Shown: positions 44,704 through 54,699, numbered from the stretch's first letter. The stretch is 64,000 nt of DNA from JBGQOG01 sp052113705 (GCF_052113705.1 NZ_JBGQOG010000010.1:74210-138209); one strand, 5' to 3'. Program-made: numbers and translations. Notes: generated by a model from the letters alone, not told the origin.

Positions 44704-46299
44704 TTATGCCACGTCGAAGGCCAGCGGTTTTACCTGCTGGAAGAGGCCGGTTGCCTGCAGCTCGGCCACAACTTTCTCGTCCAGCGGCTGGTCGAGATAG
44801 AGGATCGCGATGGCATCTTCGCCCACTTTGGCGCGGCCCAGAGTAAAGTTGGCGATGTTGACGCCGTTCTTGCCCAGAGTGCCGCCGAGGGTGCCGATGA
44901 TGCCCGGCACGTCCTTGTTGGTGGTGTAGAGCATGTCCGCACCGACTTCGGCGTCGATGTTGATGCCCTTGATCTGGATGAAGCGCGGCTTGCCATCCGA
45001 GAAGACGGTGCCGGCAATCGAACGCTCGCGCTGATCGGTGACCACGGTCAGTTTGATATAGCCGTCAAACACGCCCGATTTCTCTTGCGTGGTGGTGGCA
45101 ATCTGCACGCCGCGCTCTTTCGCGATGACCGGGGCCGAGACCATGTTCACGTCGGGGTTGGTTGCCTGCATGATCCCGGCGATGGCCGAGCAGTTCAGCG
45201 CGGCGAGGTTCATCTCGGTCACGACACCATCATAGAGGATGTTGATCGCCTTCACCGGCTCGTCGGTCATCTGGCCGACGAAAGCGCCCAGATGGCCTGC
45301 GAGTTTCACCCAGGGGCCCATCACGGCAGCCTCTTCAGCGGTGACCGACGGCATGTTCAGCGCGTTCGAGACGGCGCCGGTCAGCAGGTAGTCCGACATC
45401 TGCTCGGCCACTTGCAGTGCCACGTTTTCCTGCGCTTCGGTGGTCGAGGCGCCGAGATGCGGCGTCACCACCACATTCGGCAGACCGAACAGCGGGCTTT
45501 CGGTGGCGGGCTCCACGGCGAACACGTCAAGCGCGGCACCGGCGACATGGCCGGATTTCAGCGCGTCAAACAGCGCGGCTTCATCGATCAGACCGCCACG
45601 GGCGCAGTTGATGATCCGCACGCCTTTCTTGGCTTTGGCGATGGCTTCGGCCGAGAGGATGTTCTTGGTCTTCTCGGTCATCGGCACGTGCAGGGTAATG
45701 AAATCGGCGCGGGCCAGCAGCTCGTCCAGTTCCACCTTGGTCACGCCCATGGTCTTGGCGCGCTCTTCCGACAGGAAGGGGTCATAGGCCACGACCTTCA
45801 TCTTCAGGCCCAGCGCACGGTCGCAGACGATGCCGCCGATATTGCCCGCGCCGATCACGCCGAGGGTCTTGTTGAAGACCTCAACGCCCATGAAGCGGTT
45901 CTTTTCCCATTTGCCTTCGTGGGTCGAGGCCGAGGCCTCGGGCAGCTGGCGCGCCACGGCGAACATCATCGCGATCGCATGTTCGGCGGTGGTGACCGAG
46001 TTGCCGAAGGGGGTGTTCATCACGATCACGCCCTTTTTCGACGCGGCCGGGATGTCGACGTTGTCGACACCGATCCCGGCGCGGCCGATGACCTTGAGGT
46101 TGGTCGCGGCGGCGAGGATTTTCTCGGTGACTTTGGTGGCCGAGCGGATCGCCAGACCATCATATTGGCCGATCACTTCCAGCAGCTTGTCTTTGTCTTT
46201 GCCGAGATCCGGCAGGTAATCCACCTCAACGCCACGGTCGCGGAAGATCTGCACGGCGGTTTCGGAGAGTTTGTCGGAGACGAGAACTTTGGGTGCCAT
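44704..46299 (-). CDS. serA: D-3-phosphoglycerate dehydrogenase
   Basis: A 531-residue long-form SerA, the first committed step of serine synthesis (3-phosphoglycerate to 3-phosphohydroxypyruvate). The substrate domain, NAD-binding motif GVIGAGNIGGIV, catalytic Arg in NCARGGLID and His in TPHLGAST are seen. An intervening ASB domain follows, then a C-terminal ACT domain (TNKDVPGIIGTLGGTLGKNGVNIANF) that usually binds serine for feedback control. The start at 46299 is set by AAGGAG eight bases upstream. It is preceded 92 bases upstream by serC. Confidence 0.97.
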   Translation of the reverse strand: MAPKVLVSDKLSETAVQIFRDRGVEVDYLPDLGKDKDKLLEVIGQYDGLAIRSATKVTEKILAAATNLKVIGRAGIGVDNVDIPAASKKGVIVMNTPFGNSVTTAEHAIAMMFAVARQLPEASASTHEGKWEKNRFMGVEVFNKTLGVIGAGNIGGIVCDRALGLKMKVVAYDPFLSEERAKTMGVTKVELDELLARADFITLHVPMTEKTKNILSAEAIAKAKKGVRIINCARGGLIDEAALFDALKSGHVAGAALDVFAVEPATESPLFGLPNVVVTPHLGASTTEAQENVALQVAEQMSDYLLTGAVSNALNMPSVTAEEAAVMGPWVKLAGHLGAFVGQMTDEPVKAINILYDGVVTEMNLAALNCSAIAGIMQATNPDVNMVSAPVIAKERGVQIATTTQEKSGVFDGYIKLTVVTDQRERSIAGTVFSDGKPRFIQIKGINIDAEVGADMLYTTNKDVPGIIGTLGGTLGKNGVNIANFTLGRAKVGEDAIAILYLDQPLDEKVVAELQATGLFQQVKPLAFDVA

Positions 46300-46391
46300 T
46301 TTAGGCTCCTTCGAAAATTCAGGAATTTGGGAATGCGGGCACATCAGGCGCCCGCGAAGATCACGGTGGGATCGGGCTTGCGCCCCAAAGA

Positions 46392-47540
46392 TCAGGCTTG
46401 CGCCGCGATCTCGGCGTTGAACGCGTATTCGATCCAGGGCATCAGCGCCACGACATCCGAAGTTTCCACCGTCGAGCCGCACCAGATCCGCAGGCCCGGA
46501 GGCGCATCGCGGTAGGCACCGGCATCCAGCGCAACGCCTTCTTTTTCCAGACGTTTCGCCACGTTCTTGGCGAAAGCCGCACCGTCCTTGATGCGGTCAT
46601 CGGTGAACTTCAGGCAGACCGAGGTGGTCGAGGCAATCGCCGGATCCGAAGCCAGATTGGCAATCCAGGGCTTGTCGGCGATGAAATCGGCGATGGCCTT
46701 GGAATTGGCGGTGGCGCGGCCGATCAGACCTTGCAGGCCGCCGATCGATTGTGCCCATTTCAGCGCAACGAGGTAGTCTTCAACCGCCAGCATCGACGGG
46801 GTGTTGATCGTCTCACCGACGAAAATACCCTCGATCAGTTTGCCCTTGGCGGTCAGGCGGAAAATCTTCGGCAGCGGCCAGGCCGGGACGTAGGTCTCCA
46901 GACGCTCGACGGCGCGGGGGCTGAGGATCAGCACGCCATGCGCACCCTCGCCGCCCAGCACTTTTTGCCAGGAGAAGGTGACGACATCGAGTTTGTCCCA
47001 GGGCAGATCCATCGCGAAAGCAGCCGAGGTGGCGTCGCAGATGGTCAGGCCTTCGCGGTCGGCCGGGATCGCATCGCCGTTCGGCAGGCGCGCACCCGAG
47101 GTAGTGCCGTTCCAGGTGAAGACAACGTCTTTATTGAAATCGACCGTGGTCAGATCGACCACTTCGCCGTAGGGGGCTTTTTTGACTTCGGCGTCGAGTT
47201 TCAGCTGTTTCACCACATCGGTGACCCAGCCTTCGCCAAAGCTTTCCCAGGCCAGCATCTCGACCGGGCGAGCGCCCAGCAGCGACCACATCGCCATCTC
47301 GACGGCGCCGGTGTCCGAGCCCGGCACGATGCCGATGCGGTAATCGGCGGGCACGCCCAGAACCTCGCGGGTCAGGTCGATGGCTTCTTTCAGCTTCGAT
47401 TTGCCCACGGCAGCACGGTGCGAGCGGCCCAAAGGCGCATCAGCAAGCATGTCGAGGGAGAAGCCGGGGATCTTCGCGCAGGGGCCCGAAGAAAAACGCG
47501 GATTGGCCGGCCGCGTGGCCGGGGTCGTCAGTGCAGTCAT
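46392..47540 (-). CDS. serC: Phosphoserine aminotransferase
   Basis: A 382-residue class V PLP aminotransferase making 3-phosphoserine. The PLP Lys is in FSWQKVLGGEGAHG, phosphate-binding residues lie in SSGPCAKIPGF and GRSHRA, and the C-terminal RIWCGSTVE is typical of the alphaproteobacterial/methanogen-type SerC. It is upstream of serA in one operon and divergent from serB, so the whole serine pathway is here. A conserved hairpin lies in its leader. Confidence 0.96.
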   Translation of the reverse strand: MTALTTPATRPANPRFSSGPCAKIPGFSLDMLADAPLGRSHRAAVGKSKLKEAIDLTREVLGVPADYRIGIVPGSDTGAVEMAMWSLLGARPVEMLAWESFGEGWVTDVVKQLKLDAEVKKAPYGEVVDLTTVDFNKDVVFTWNGTTSGARLPNGDAIPADREGLTICDATSAAFAMDLPWDKLDVVTFSWQKVLGGEGAHGVLILSPRAVERLETYVPAWPLPKIFRLTAKGKLIEGIFVGETINTPSMLAVEDYLVALKWAQSIGGLQGLIGRATANSKAIADFIADKPWIANLASDPAIASTTSVCLKFTDDRIKDGAAFAKNVAKRLEKEGVALDAGAYRDAPPGLRIWCGSTVETSDVVALMPWIEYAFNAEIAAQA

Positions 47541-47560
47541 GGTATCCTCTCAGATAAACG

Positions 47561-47597
47561 CCCTACGTTGGGGTAGGGTGTCCCACCGCCGCAATTA
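47561..47597 (-). promoter_or_regulatory. serC leader hairpin (serC RNA motif)
   Basis: On the minus strand, GGTGGGACACC is followed by hairpin CCCTAC-CCCAAC-GTAGGG (47561-47578), ending about 20 bases before the serC start. This fits the serC RNA element described upstream of serC-serA in alphaproteobacteria, a possible metabolite-responsive leader. Recognition is from memory of the motif, not a covariance search. Confidence 0.6.
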
Positions 47598-47620
47598 CGC
47601 CTGTCGCCTCTCTGGCACAA
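47592..47620 (-). promoter_or_regulatory. Predicted serC promoter
   Basis: TTGTGC (47620-47615) and TAATTG (47597-47592) are separated by 17 bases on the minus strand. This would start the transcript a few bases before the serC hairpin element. Confidence 0.45.
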
Positions 47621-47692
47621 GCGGGAAAATTGCGCTAATGCGGCCTTTCATCCACGATTTACGACCTCACCCTCCACTATCGGAAACTTCCC

Positions 47693-48565
47693 ATGTTTTT
47701 CGCCACGCTGATTGCGGCCCCCGCCCGCGCCAATCTGGACCTCGCCACCGTCGAGGCGCTGCGCGACGCCTGGGCGGGCAGCGCGATCACCTGGCTGAAC
47801 CCCGGCATTGCCGCCGAATTCGCCATTGAGGCGGTGCCCGCGAACCGCTGGGATGTCTGGCAGGGGTTGCAGGGTCTGGGCATTGATCTGGTGGTGCAGC
47901 CCGCCGAGGGGCGCCGCAAACAGATGCTGCTGGCCGATATGGACAGCACGATGATCCAGCAGGAATGCATCGACGAGCTGGCCGATGTGGCGGGCGTCGG
48001 CGCGCGGGTGAAAGAGATCACCGCCCGGGCGATGAACGGCGAGCTGGATTTTGAAGGCGCGCTGAAGGAACGCGTGGGTCTGCTGAAGGGGCTGCCCGAC
48101 AGCGTGATCGGTCAGGTGATTGCCGAGCGGATCAGCTTCATGCCCGGCGGGCGCGAACTCCTCGCCACGATGAAGGCGAATGGTGCCTATGCCGCATTGG
48201 TCTCGGGCGGGTTCACAGCCTTTACCGGCTATGTGGCGGAGACTTTGGGCTTTGACGAGAACCGCGCCAACACGCTGAACGTCGAGGCGGGGCATCTGAC
48301 CGGCACCGTCGGCATGCCGATCCTGGGGCGCGAGGCGAAAGTGGCGGCGCTGGAAGAGATCAGCGCGCGGCTGGGCCTGCGGCACGATCAGGTGATGGCG
48401 GTGGGCGATGGCGCCAATGATCTGGGGATGCTGGGTCTGGCGGGGGCCGGGGTGGCGCTGCACGCCAAACCCTCGGTGGCCGCGCAATGCGACATCCGCA
48501 TCAACCACGGCGATCTGACGGCGCTGCTCTATATTCAGGGCTATGCGGTCGGCGATTTCGCCTGA
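47693..48565 (+). CDS. serB: Phosphoserine phosphatase
   Basis: A 290-residue HAD-superfamily enzyme, the last step of serine synthesis. The nucleophile motif is LLADMDSTMIQQE, motif II LVSGGFTAFT, and motif IV AVGDGANDLGMLG. An N-terminal region of about 75 residues resembles a degenerate ACT-like domain. It is divergent from serC with about 150 bases between, suggesting shared control. Confidence 0.95.
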   Translation: MFFATLIAAPARANLDLATVEALRDAWAGSAITWLNPGIAAEFAIEAVPANRWDVWQGLQGLGIDLVVQPAEGRRKQMLLADMDSTMIQQECIDELADVAGVGARVKEITARAMNGELDFEGALKERVGLLKGLPDSVIGQVIAERISFMPGGRELLATMKANGAYAALVSGGFTAFTGYVAETLGFDENRANTLNVEAGHLTGTVGMPILGREAKVAALEEISARLGLRHDQVMAVGDGANDLGMLGLAGAGVALHAKPSVAAQCDIRINHGDLTALLYIQGYAVGDFA

Positions 48566-48585
48566 TCGAGAGGTCAGGCAGACAA

Positions 48586-48618
48586 AAGGGGCGCCCGGCA
48601 GCTGCCGTGGCGCCCCTT
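48586..48618. terminator. Bidirectional terminator serB / lytic transglycosylase
   Basis: 10-bp stem AAGGGGCGCC / GGCGCCCCTT (48586-48595 with 48609-48618) with A-run and T-containing flanks on both sides, between convergent genes. Confidence 0.75.
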
Positions 48619-48631
48619 CCTCATTCACGGC

Positions 48632-49903
48632 TCAGCGCAGGGCCTGCAACAGCTCCAGCGTGGCATAGCCATCCGCCGTCATCCCATTGGCGCGCTGCCA
48701 GGCAGTGATTGCGTTGATGGTGTTTGGCCCGATCATGCCGTCGGTGCCCTGGGTGTCATAGCCCGCCCGGGTCAGCCGCTGTTGAATCTCTTGCCGCTCA
48801 TCCGAGGTCAGCGCGCGGCCCGTGCGCGGCCAGGGCTGCACGAAAGGCCCCTTGCCGCGCAGCCGGTCCGACAGATGGCCGACACCGATGACATAGGAAT
48901 CGGCGGCATTGTAGCGCGAGATGGCGCGGAAATTGCTGCCGATCATCAGCGCCACACCTTTCGAGCCTGCGGGCAGCAGGATCGAGACCGGCCCCGCCAT
49001 GGAGGCTGTGCCCCCGGAGGCCGCACGCACGCCCAGCGCCGCCCAGTCGGCGGCGGATTTCGTCGTGCCCTTGCCCGCCATATTGTAATTGAACCCGGCA
49101 GGCAGGACCACTTCCACCGCCCAGGGCTGACCTTTGACCCAGCCGGATTTCGAGAGATAGGCGGCCGTCGAGGCCAAGGCATCCGTCGGATCATCCGACC
49201 AGATGTCACGTTTGCCATCGCCACGGAAATCGACCGCAAAGGCGAGGTAGGAGGTGGGGATGAACTGCGTATGCCCCATCGCGCCCGCCCAGGAGCCGGT
49301 CATCCCTTCGGGTGACACATCGCCCGATTGCAGGATTTTCAGCGCCGCGACCAATTGCTGTTCAAAGAAGCTGGCGCGGCGGCCATCCTCGGCCAGCGTC
49401 GCCAGCGCCGGAATGATCGGTGTGGAGCCGCGCGAGGTGCCGTAGGAGGATTCCATCCCCCAGACCGCCGCCACCACCTCTTTTTCGACGCCATAGCGCG
49501 CCTCGATCGCCGACAGCTCGGCCCCGTGCTGCGCCAGCGCAGCGCGGCCGTTCGAGATGCGGGTCTCTGACACGGCGGTGTCGAGATAATCCCAGATCGT
49601 GCGGTTGAACTCGCTCTGGTTGCGGTCGCGGCGGATCACATCCGGCTGATAGCTGGCGCCCTGGAAGGCGCGGTCAAACACCTGCGGCGAGATGCCCTGC
49701 GACAGCGCGCGCGGACGGAAATCCGCCACCCAGGCCTGAAAACGCGCCTGATCAGAGGCGCTGGCGGCGGGGGTGGAACTGATCGGCACGATGCTGCTCC
49801 GGGATTCGGGGCGGGGGGAACGGTCCAACGGGCCGGCACATGCGGCCAGCCCGGTCAGGGAGATTACGGCAACCGCAACCGTTTTGAGAGAAGTATGTTT
49901 CAC
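48632..49903 (-). CDS. Lytic murein transglycosylase (MltB family, lipoprotein)
   Basis: A 423-residue protein that cleaves the MurNAc-GlcNAc bond with 1,6-anhydro product formation. Using the GTG at 49903 (VKHTSLKTV) gives a lipoprotein signal with lipobox LAAC and AGAGG upstream; longer ATG starts would bury the signal. The catalytic Glu is in WGMESSYG, and the SLT domain continues AMGHTQFIPTSYLAFA. A C-terminal peptidoglycan-binding domain (GTDGMIGPNTINAITAWQ) covers the last 60 residues. It probably acts at the outer membrane. Confidence 0.92.
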   Translation of the reverse strand: MKHTSLKTVAVAVISLTGLAACAGPLDRSPRPESRSSIVPISSTPAASASDQARFQAWVADFRPRALSQGISPQVFDRAFQGASYQPDVIRRDRNQSEFNRTIWDYLDTAVSETRISNGRAALAQHGAELSAIEARYGVEKEVVAAVWGMESSYGTSRGSTPIIPALATLAEDGRRASFFEQQLVAALKILQSGDVSPEGMTGSWAGAMGHTQFIPTSYLAFAVDFRGDGKRDIWSDDPTDALASTAAYLSKSGWVKGQPWAVEVVLPAGFNYNMAGKGTTKSAADWAALGVRAASGGTASMAGPVSILLPAGSKGVALMIGSNFRAISRYNAADSYVIGVGHLSDRLRGKGPFVQPWPRTGRALTSDERQEIQQRLTRAGYDTQGTDGMIGPNTINAITAWQRANGMTADGYATLELLQALR

Positions 49904-49970
49904 TGGCTCGCCTCTGGGGTTCTTTTGTCCCAGTGTAGCGCAAAGCGGCGGAAAGCCAATGCGGTGCGCG

Positions 49971-50441
49971 TCAGTGAAGGAAGGGTTCCGGCCGGTCTTC
50001 GCCGAAGAACGGCACCATCTGTGCGACAATCACCGAATTTTCCGCCAAGGCACGCGCCATCAACTCGCGCTCTTCCTCGGGCACTTCATGGCCCTGATCC
50101 AGACGCTCTTGCAGCGTGCCATAGCCCGTCACATCCAAGGGTGCCAGATCGGCCTGTTTCAGAATGAGAACGCTTTCGCGCACCGCCTCGGCCTCATCCA
50201 CGCCCGAGGCATAGATGACAAGGCCCGCGCCGGTGGCGCCCTTCGGCAGCCCGTCGCCCGCCTTGCGGCCCACCTCGATCAGGAGCGTATAGACCTGCTG
50301 CGGGCGCTTCGGTTTCTTGACCTTCTCCACCGGCGCGTCCTCATCATCGAGATCGACAATCTCGACTTCGGTCAGACCGGCATCGGTCAGACTGGCATCG
50401 GCGGTCAGGTCATCTTCGGGCTTTTCGGGGGTGCTCGTCAT
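49971..50441 (-). CDS. Conserved-looking hypothetical protein, acidic N-terminus
   Basis: A 156-residue soluble protein not recognised from any named family. Residues 1-40 are strongly acidic and Thr/Asp rich, then a short Lys-rich stretch (KVKKPKRP) precedes a compact region (QVYTLLIEVGRKAGDG, YASGVDEAEAVRESVLILKQA) that looks like one alpha/beta domain. The ATG at 50441 has GGAG six bases upstream; an ATG at 50447 is closer to that site. It sits between the DUF421 gene and the lytic transglycosylase on the same strand. Confidence 0.7.
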   Translation of the reverse strand: MTSTPEKPEDDLTADASLTDAGLTEVEIVDLDDEDAPVEKVKKPKRPQQVYTLLIEVGRKAGDGLPKGATGAGLVIYASGVDEAEAVRESVLILKQADLAPLDVTGYGTLQERLDQGHEVPEEERELMARALAENSVIVAQMVPFFGEDRPEPFLH

Positions 50442-50519
50442 CTTCATCTCCGCACTGGCGTTGTGGCGGACCTGCCAGCTTGCCCAATCTATCGCAAGCC
50501 TTTTCCCGTGGATATGGCA

Positions 50520-51209
50520 CTAAAGCCGGGCCCCCAGACAGGCGGGCGTCCATTCTGCATGGCCACAGGCCGCGCAGGCCAACAGCGCCACGGGGGCAAC
50601 CGCGCCACAGCGGATGCAGCAAAGCCCCGCCTGCCCCGCGTCAGCCTGCGGCGGCGGCGCAATCTCCGGCGGGGGAATCAGCGCAAGCCCCGGCTGCGCC
50701 CGGTCATAGCGCAGGATCGAGATCGCCCCGCCCCCCTCGACATAGGCGCGCCGGATCTGCCCGAGGTTGCTGACCTCCTTCAGGCGCAGCATCTCATAGA
50801 GCTCACCCGGCGCGAGGTTGCGCGCCGCCAGCCCCGCCAGATTGACCGCCCCGTCTCGGATCACCTCGACCGGCGCATCATCCAGCAGCGTCTCGGCGCG
50901 GGGATAACGGTGGATCAGCCATTCCAGCCCCTTGGTCACCCCCACAACCAGCGCCACCACCAGCATCGCCTGCGCCAGCGGCAAATCGGCATAAATCACG
51001 GAATCACCCACGGCCGAGCCGAGCGCGATGACCAACACGAAATCCACCAGCGACAGCTGACTGACCGAGCGGCCGCCGATCCAGCGCACCAGCGCCAGTG
51101 TCCAGACGTAGATGACGCCCGTCCGAAAAACGATTTCTAGGTAATAGAGGGCGGGATCGCTGCCCCACAACAGGCGCGTCACGTCAAAGGGAATGACCGG
51201 CTGGTCCAT
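50520..51209 (-). CDS. DUF421 (YetF-like) membrane protein with C-terminal zinc ribbon
   Basis: A 229-residue protein. Three hydrophobic helices (residues about 20-105) and a cytoplasmic DUF421 region (VEVIRDGAVNLAGLAARNL, YEMLRLKEVSNLGQIRRAYVE) match the YetF family, which lacks a settled function. The last 40 residues add CIRCG and CAACG pairs, a rubredoxin-like zinc ribbon that I do not associate with usual DUF421 proteins. The start at 51209 has GAGG six bases upstream. Confidence 0.85.
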   Translation of the reverse strand: MDQPVIPFDVTRLLWGSDPALYYLEIVFRTGVIYVWTLALVRWIGGRSVSQLSLVDFVLVIALGSAVGDSVIYADLPLAQAMLVVALVVGVTKGLEWLIHRYPRAETLLDDAPVEVIRDGAVNLAGLAARNLAPGELYEMLRLKEVSNLGQIRRAYVEGGGAISILRYDRAQPGLALIPPPEIAPPPQADAGQAGLCCIRCGAVAPVALLACAACGHAEWTPACLGARL

Positions 51210-51299
51210 GGCTGCCTCACCGGGGGCACATCGCCCCACAGGCAGGCAACGCTGCGGCGGCAGGAGGGTTCCCGCCGCCACATGTCACGTCAGATCAGA

Positions 51300-52127
<828 letters not shown>

Positions 52128-52223
52128 GCGTCCCTCGTCTTTCCTGAGCGTTTCGTGTGGTATTGACGGGTTCCAGCCTATAGTTGGAAGCAAGACCTCA
52201 CGCAATCCGGGACGGGAAGATCC

Positions 52224-53045
52224 ATGCAAGAAGACAGCCGCAGCCATTCGTTCCGCGACAGCCATCAGGATGCGGCAGCGGCCCACCGGATCCCCGACAC
52301 GCCGCAAACCCGCGCGCCAGCCTATCGTCTGGCCTTTACCGATACCGATTTCCTGATGCGCGAAGAGCTGCGCCCGGTGCGGTTGCAGCTGGAACTGCTG
52401 AAACCGCAGATGATCCTCGACGAGCGGGGGATCAATTCCACCGTCGTGCTGTTTGGCGGCGCCCGCATTCCGGCGCCCGAGCACAAGGACACGGCCAAGA
52501 CCCCGATGCTGGGGGAGCTGTCGCGCTTTTACGCGGTGGCGCGCGAATTTGCCCGCAAGATGACCGAGCGCAGTCTGGAAACCTATGGCCGCGAGGATGT
52601 GATCTGCACCGGCGGTGGTCCCGGCGTGATGGAGGCGGGCAACCTCGGCGCGCATGAGGCGGGCGGGCAGTCGATCGGGCTGAACATCGTTCTGCCACAT
52701 GAGCAGGCCCCGAACCCCTATGTCACGCCGGATCTGTCGTTCAACTTCCACTATTTCGCCATCCGCAAGATGCATTTCCTGATGCGGGCGCGGGCGATCT
52801 GCGTGTTTCCGGGCGGCTTTGGCACGCTGGACGAGATGTTCGAGGCGCTGACGCTGATCCAGACCAAACGGATGAAGCGCATCCCCTTCATCTTTTTTGG
52901 CGGCGATTTCTGGCGGCAGGTGATCAACTGGGATCTTCTGGTCGAAGCGGGCACCATTGCCGCCGCCGATCTCGATCTGTTCCATTTCGTCGAGACCGCG
53001 GATGAGGCGCTGGCGGTGATCGACGCTTTCGTCCCCGACTGCTGA
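52224..53045 (+). CDS. LOG family protein (TIGR00730-like)
   Basis: A 273-residue Rossmann-like protein with the signature VFPGGFGTLDEMFEALTLIQ and the nucleotide-binding GGGPGVMEAGNLGA. Family members are nucleoside-5'-monophosphate phosphoribohydrolases (cytokinin-activating LOG) or PpnN-like nucleotidases. Older 'lysine decarboxylase' labels are wrong. An extra N-terminal 60 residues precede the core. It is monocistronic and divergent from dapD, with 96 bases between. Confidence 0.88.
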   Translation: MQEDSRSHSFRDSHQDAAAAHRIPDTPQTRAPAYRLAFTDTDFLMREELRPVRLQLELLKPQMILDERGINSTVVLFGGARIPAPEHKDTAKTPMLGELSRFYAVAREFARKMTERSLETYGREDVICTGGGPGVMEAGNLGAHEAGGQSIGLNIVLPHEQAPNPYVTPDLSFNFHYFAIRKMHFLMRARAICVFPGGFGTLDEMFEALTLIQTKRMKRIPFIFFGGDFWRQVINWDLLVEAGTIAAADLDLFHFVETADEALAVIDAFVPDC

Positions 53046-53168
53046 GCGGGCAGAGCCTGCCCCTCGGGGCGGCGCGGTTCCGGGGCGCGTGACGTGGTTT
53101 CGGGGGACGCGGCCCGGTTTCGCGGCCTTTTGCGCCGCCTTCGGCAAATCCCCGCCGGATTATGACAC

Positions 53169-53236
53169 CGCTGACATCAAACGTCAGCGAGCGGGGCACA
53201 ATCGGGCATTGTAATTCTGCCCCACAGCCTTAATTC
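53169..53236 (+). promoter_or_regulatory. Palindrome and predicted promoter of antiporter gene
   Basis: CGCTGAC-N7-GTCAGCG (53169-53189) precedes TTGTAA (53209-53214), 16 bases and TAATTC (53231-53236). The spacing suits an operator just upstream of a promoter for the CPA2 gene at 53335. Weak evidence. Confidence 0.35.
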
Positions 53237-53334
53237 TAAAAGGGTATTCACCGAAGCCCCGGCTCCGATCCTGCCGCTTGTCCCGCAAGCGACAGGCGTA
53301 GCCCTATGGCTGCCGCCGCATAAAGGATCCGCCC

Positions 53335-54699
53335 ATGAGCCACGAGACGCCCCTGATCGCCACCATTGTCGCCGGTCTGGGGCTGGCTTTTCTGTTCGGG
53401 CTTTTGGCGCAGAGGCTGCGATTGCCAACCCTTGCGGGCTATCTGATGGCCGGGGTGATCATCGGCCCCTTCACCCCCGGCTATGTCGCCGATCAGGAGC
53501 TTGCCAATGAGCTGGCCGAGCTTGGGGTGATCCTGCTGATGTTTGGCGTCGGCCTGCATTTCTCGATCAAGGATCTGATGGCGGTGAAGAACATCGCCAT
53601 TCCCGGCGCCTTGGGCCAGATCACGGTCGCGGTTCTTGCGGGACTGGGGCTGTCGGTCGCGCTCGGCTGGAGCATCGGGGCCGGGCTGATCTTTGGCCTT
53701 TCGCTCTCGGTTGCCTCCACCGTGGTGCTCTTGCGCGCGCTGGAAGAGCGCGGGCTGGTGGCGGCGCGGCGCGGGCAGATCGCGGTGGGCTGGCTGATCG
53801 TGGAGGATCTGGTGATGGTGATCACCCTCGTGCTGATCCCGCCGCTGGCGGGGCTGCTGGGCGGCGCCACGCCGCCGCTGGAAGGCGAAGCGGCCACGGC
53901 AACCGCCCTCGGCATGGGGCCGGTGGCGGCGGCGCTGGCGACCACGGCGGTCAAGGTCGCGGCCTTTGTGGCGCTCATGCTGGTGGTGGGGCGCAAACTG
54001 ATCCCGGCGGCGCTCGACTATGTGGCGCGCACCGGCTCGGCCGAACTCTTTCGCCTCTCGGTGCTGGCCATCGCGCTGGGGGTGGCCTTTGGCTCGGCCT
54101 ATCTCTTCGGCGTCTCGTTCGCGCTGGGGGCGTTCTTCGCCGGGATGGTGATGGCAGGCTCTCCCCTGTCGCATCAGGCCGCCGAGGAGACGCTGCCGCT
54201 GCGCGACGCTTTTGCCGTGCTGTTCTTCGTCTCGGTGGGGATGCTCTTCAACCCGATGGTCCTGCTGCAAGAGCCGCTGGCGGTGCTGGCGACGGTGCTG
54301 GTGATCGTGGTGGTGAAATCGGCCGCCGCTTACGGCATCGTGCGCGCCTTTGGTCATGGCAAGGAAACCGCGCTGACCATTGCCGCCAGCCTGGCGCAGA
54401 TCGGCGAGTTTTCCTTCATCCTGATCGTGTTGGGTGTTTCGCTGGACATCGTGCCCATCGCGGCGCGGGATCTGGTGGTGGCGGGGGCGCTGCTCTCGAT
54501 CCTGCTCAACCCGGTGCTCTTCCATCTGCTCGACCGCTGGTCCGAAAAGCACCCTGCCCCGGATGGGGTGAGCAAGGCGGATATTGAGGCGGCACTGGCC
54601 GATGAACCCGCAGACAGCGGGGAAGAACCCCCCGCGACCGCCGACAGCGACGCGGCGGAAGAGACGCCTTCGCAAGAAGCGGATAAATCCGCCGCCTGA
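53335..54699 (+). CDS. CPA2 family cation/proton antiporter (YbaL/KefB-like, no RCK domain)
   Basis: A 454-residue membrane protein with about 12-13 hydrophobic segments of the Na+/H+-exchanger fold. The N-terminus LAFLFGLLAQRLRLPTLAGYLMAGVIIGP and GVGLHFSIKDLMAVK are typical of YbaL/KefB. It ends after the membrane domain with an acidic, Pro/Glu-rich tail instead of the TrkA-N nucleotide-binding domain of E. coli YbaL. Control by NAD or glutathione adducts through that domain is therefore not expected. The transported ion is unknown. Confidence 0.9.
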   Translation: MSHETPLIATIVAGLGLAFLFGLLAQRLRLPTLAGYLMAGVIIGPFTPGYVADQELANELAELGVILLMFGVGLHFSIKDLMAVKNIAIPGALGQITVAVLAGLGLSVALGWSIGAGLIFGLSLSVASTVVLLRALEERGLVAARRGQIAVGWLIVEDLVMVITLVLIPPLAGLLGGATPPLEGEAATATALGMGPVAAALATTAVKVAAFVALMLVVGRKLIPAALDYVARTGSAELFRLSVLAIALGVAFGSAYLFGVSFALGAFFAGMVMAGSPLSHQAAEETLPLRDAFAVLFFVSVGMLFNPMVLLQEPLAVLATVLVIVVVKSAAAYGIVRAFGHGKETALTIAASLAQIGEFSFILIVLGVSLDIVPIAARDLVVAGALLSILLNPVLFHLLDRWSEKHPAPDGVSKADIEAALADEPADSGEEPPATADSDAAEETPSQEADKSAA

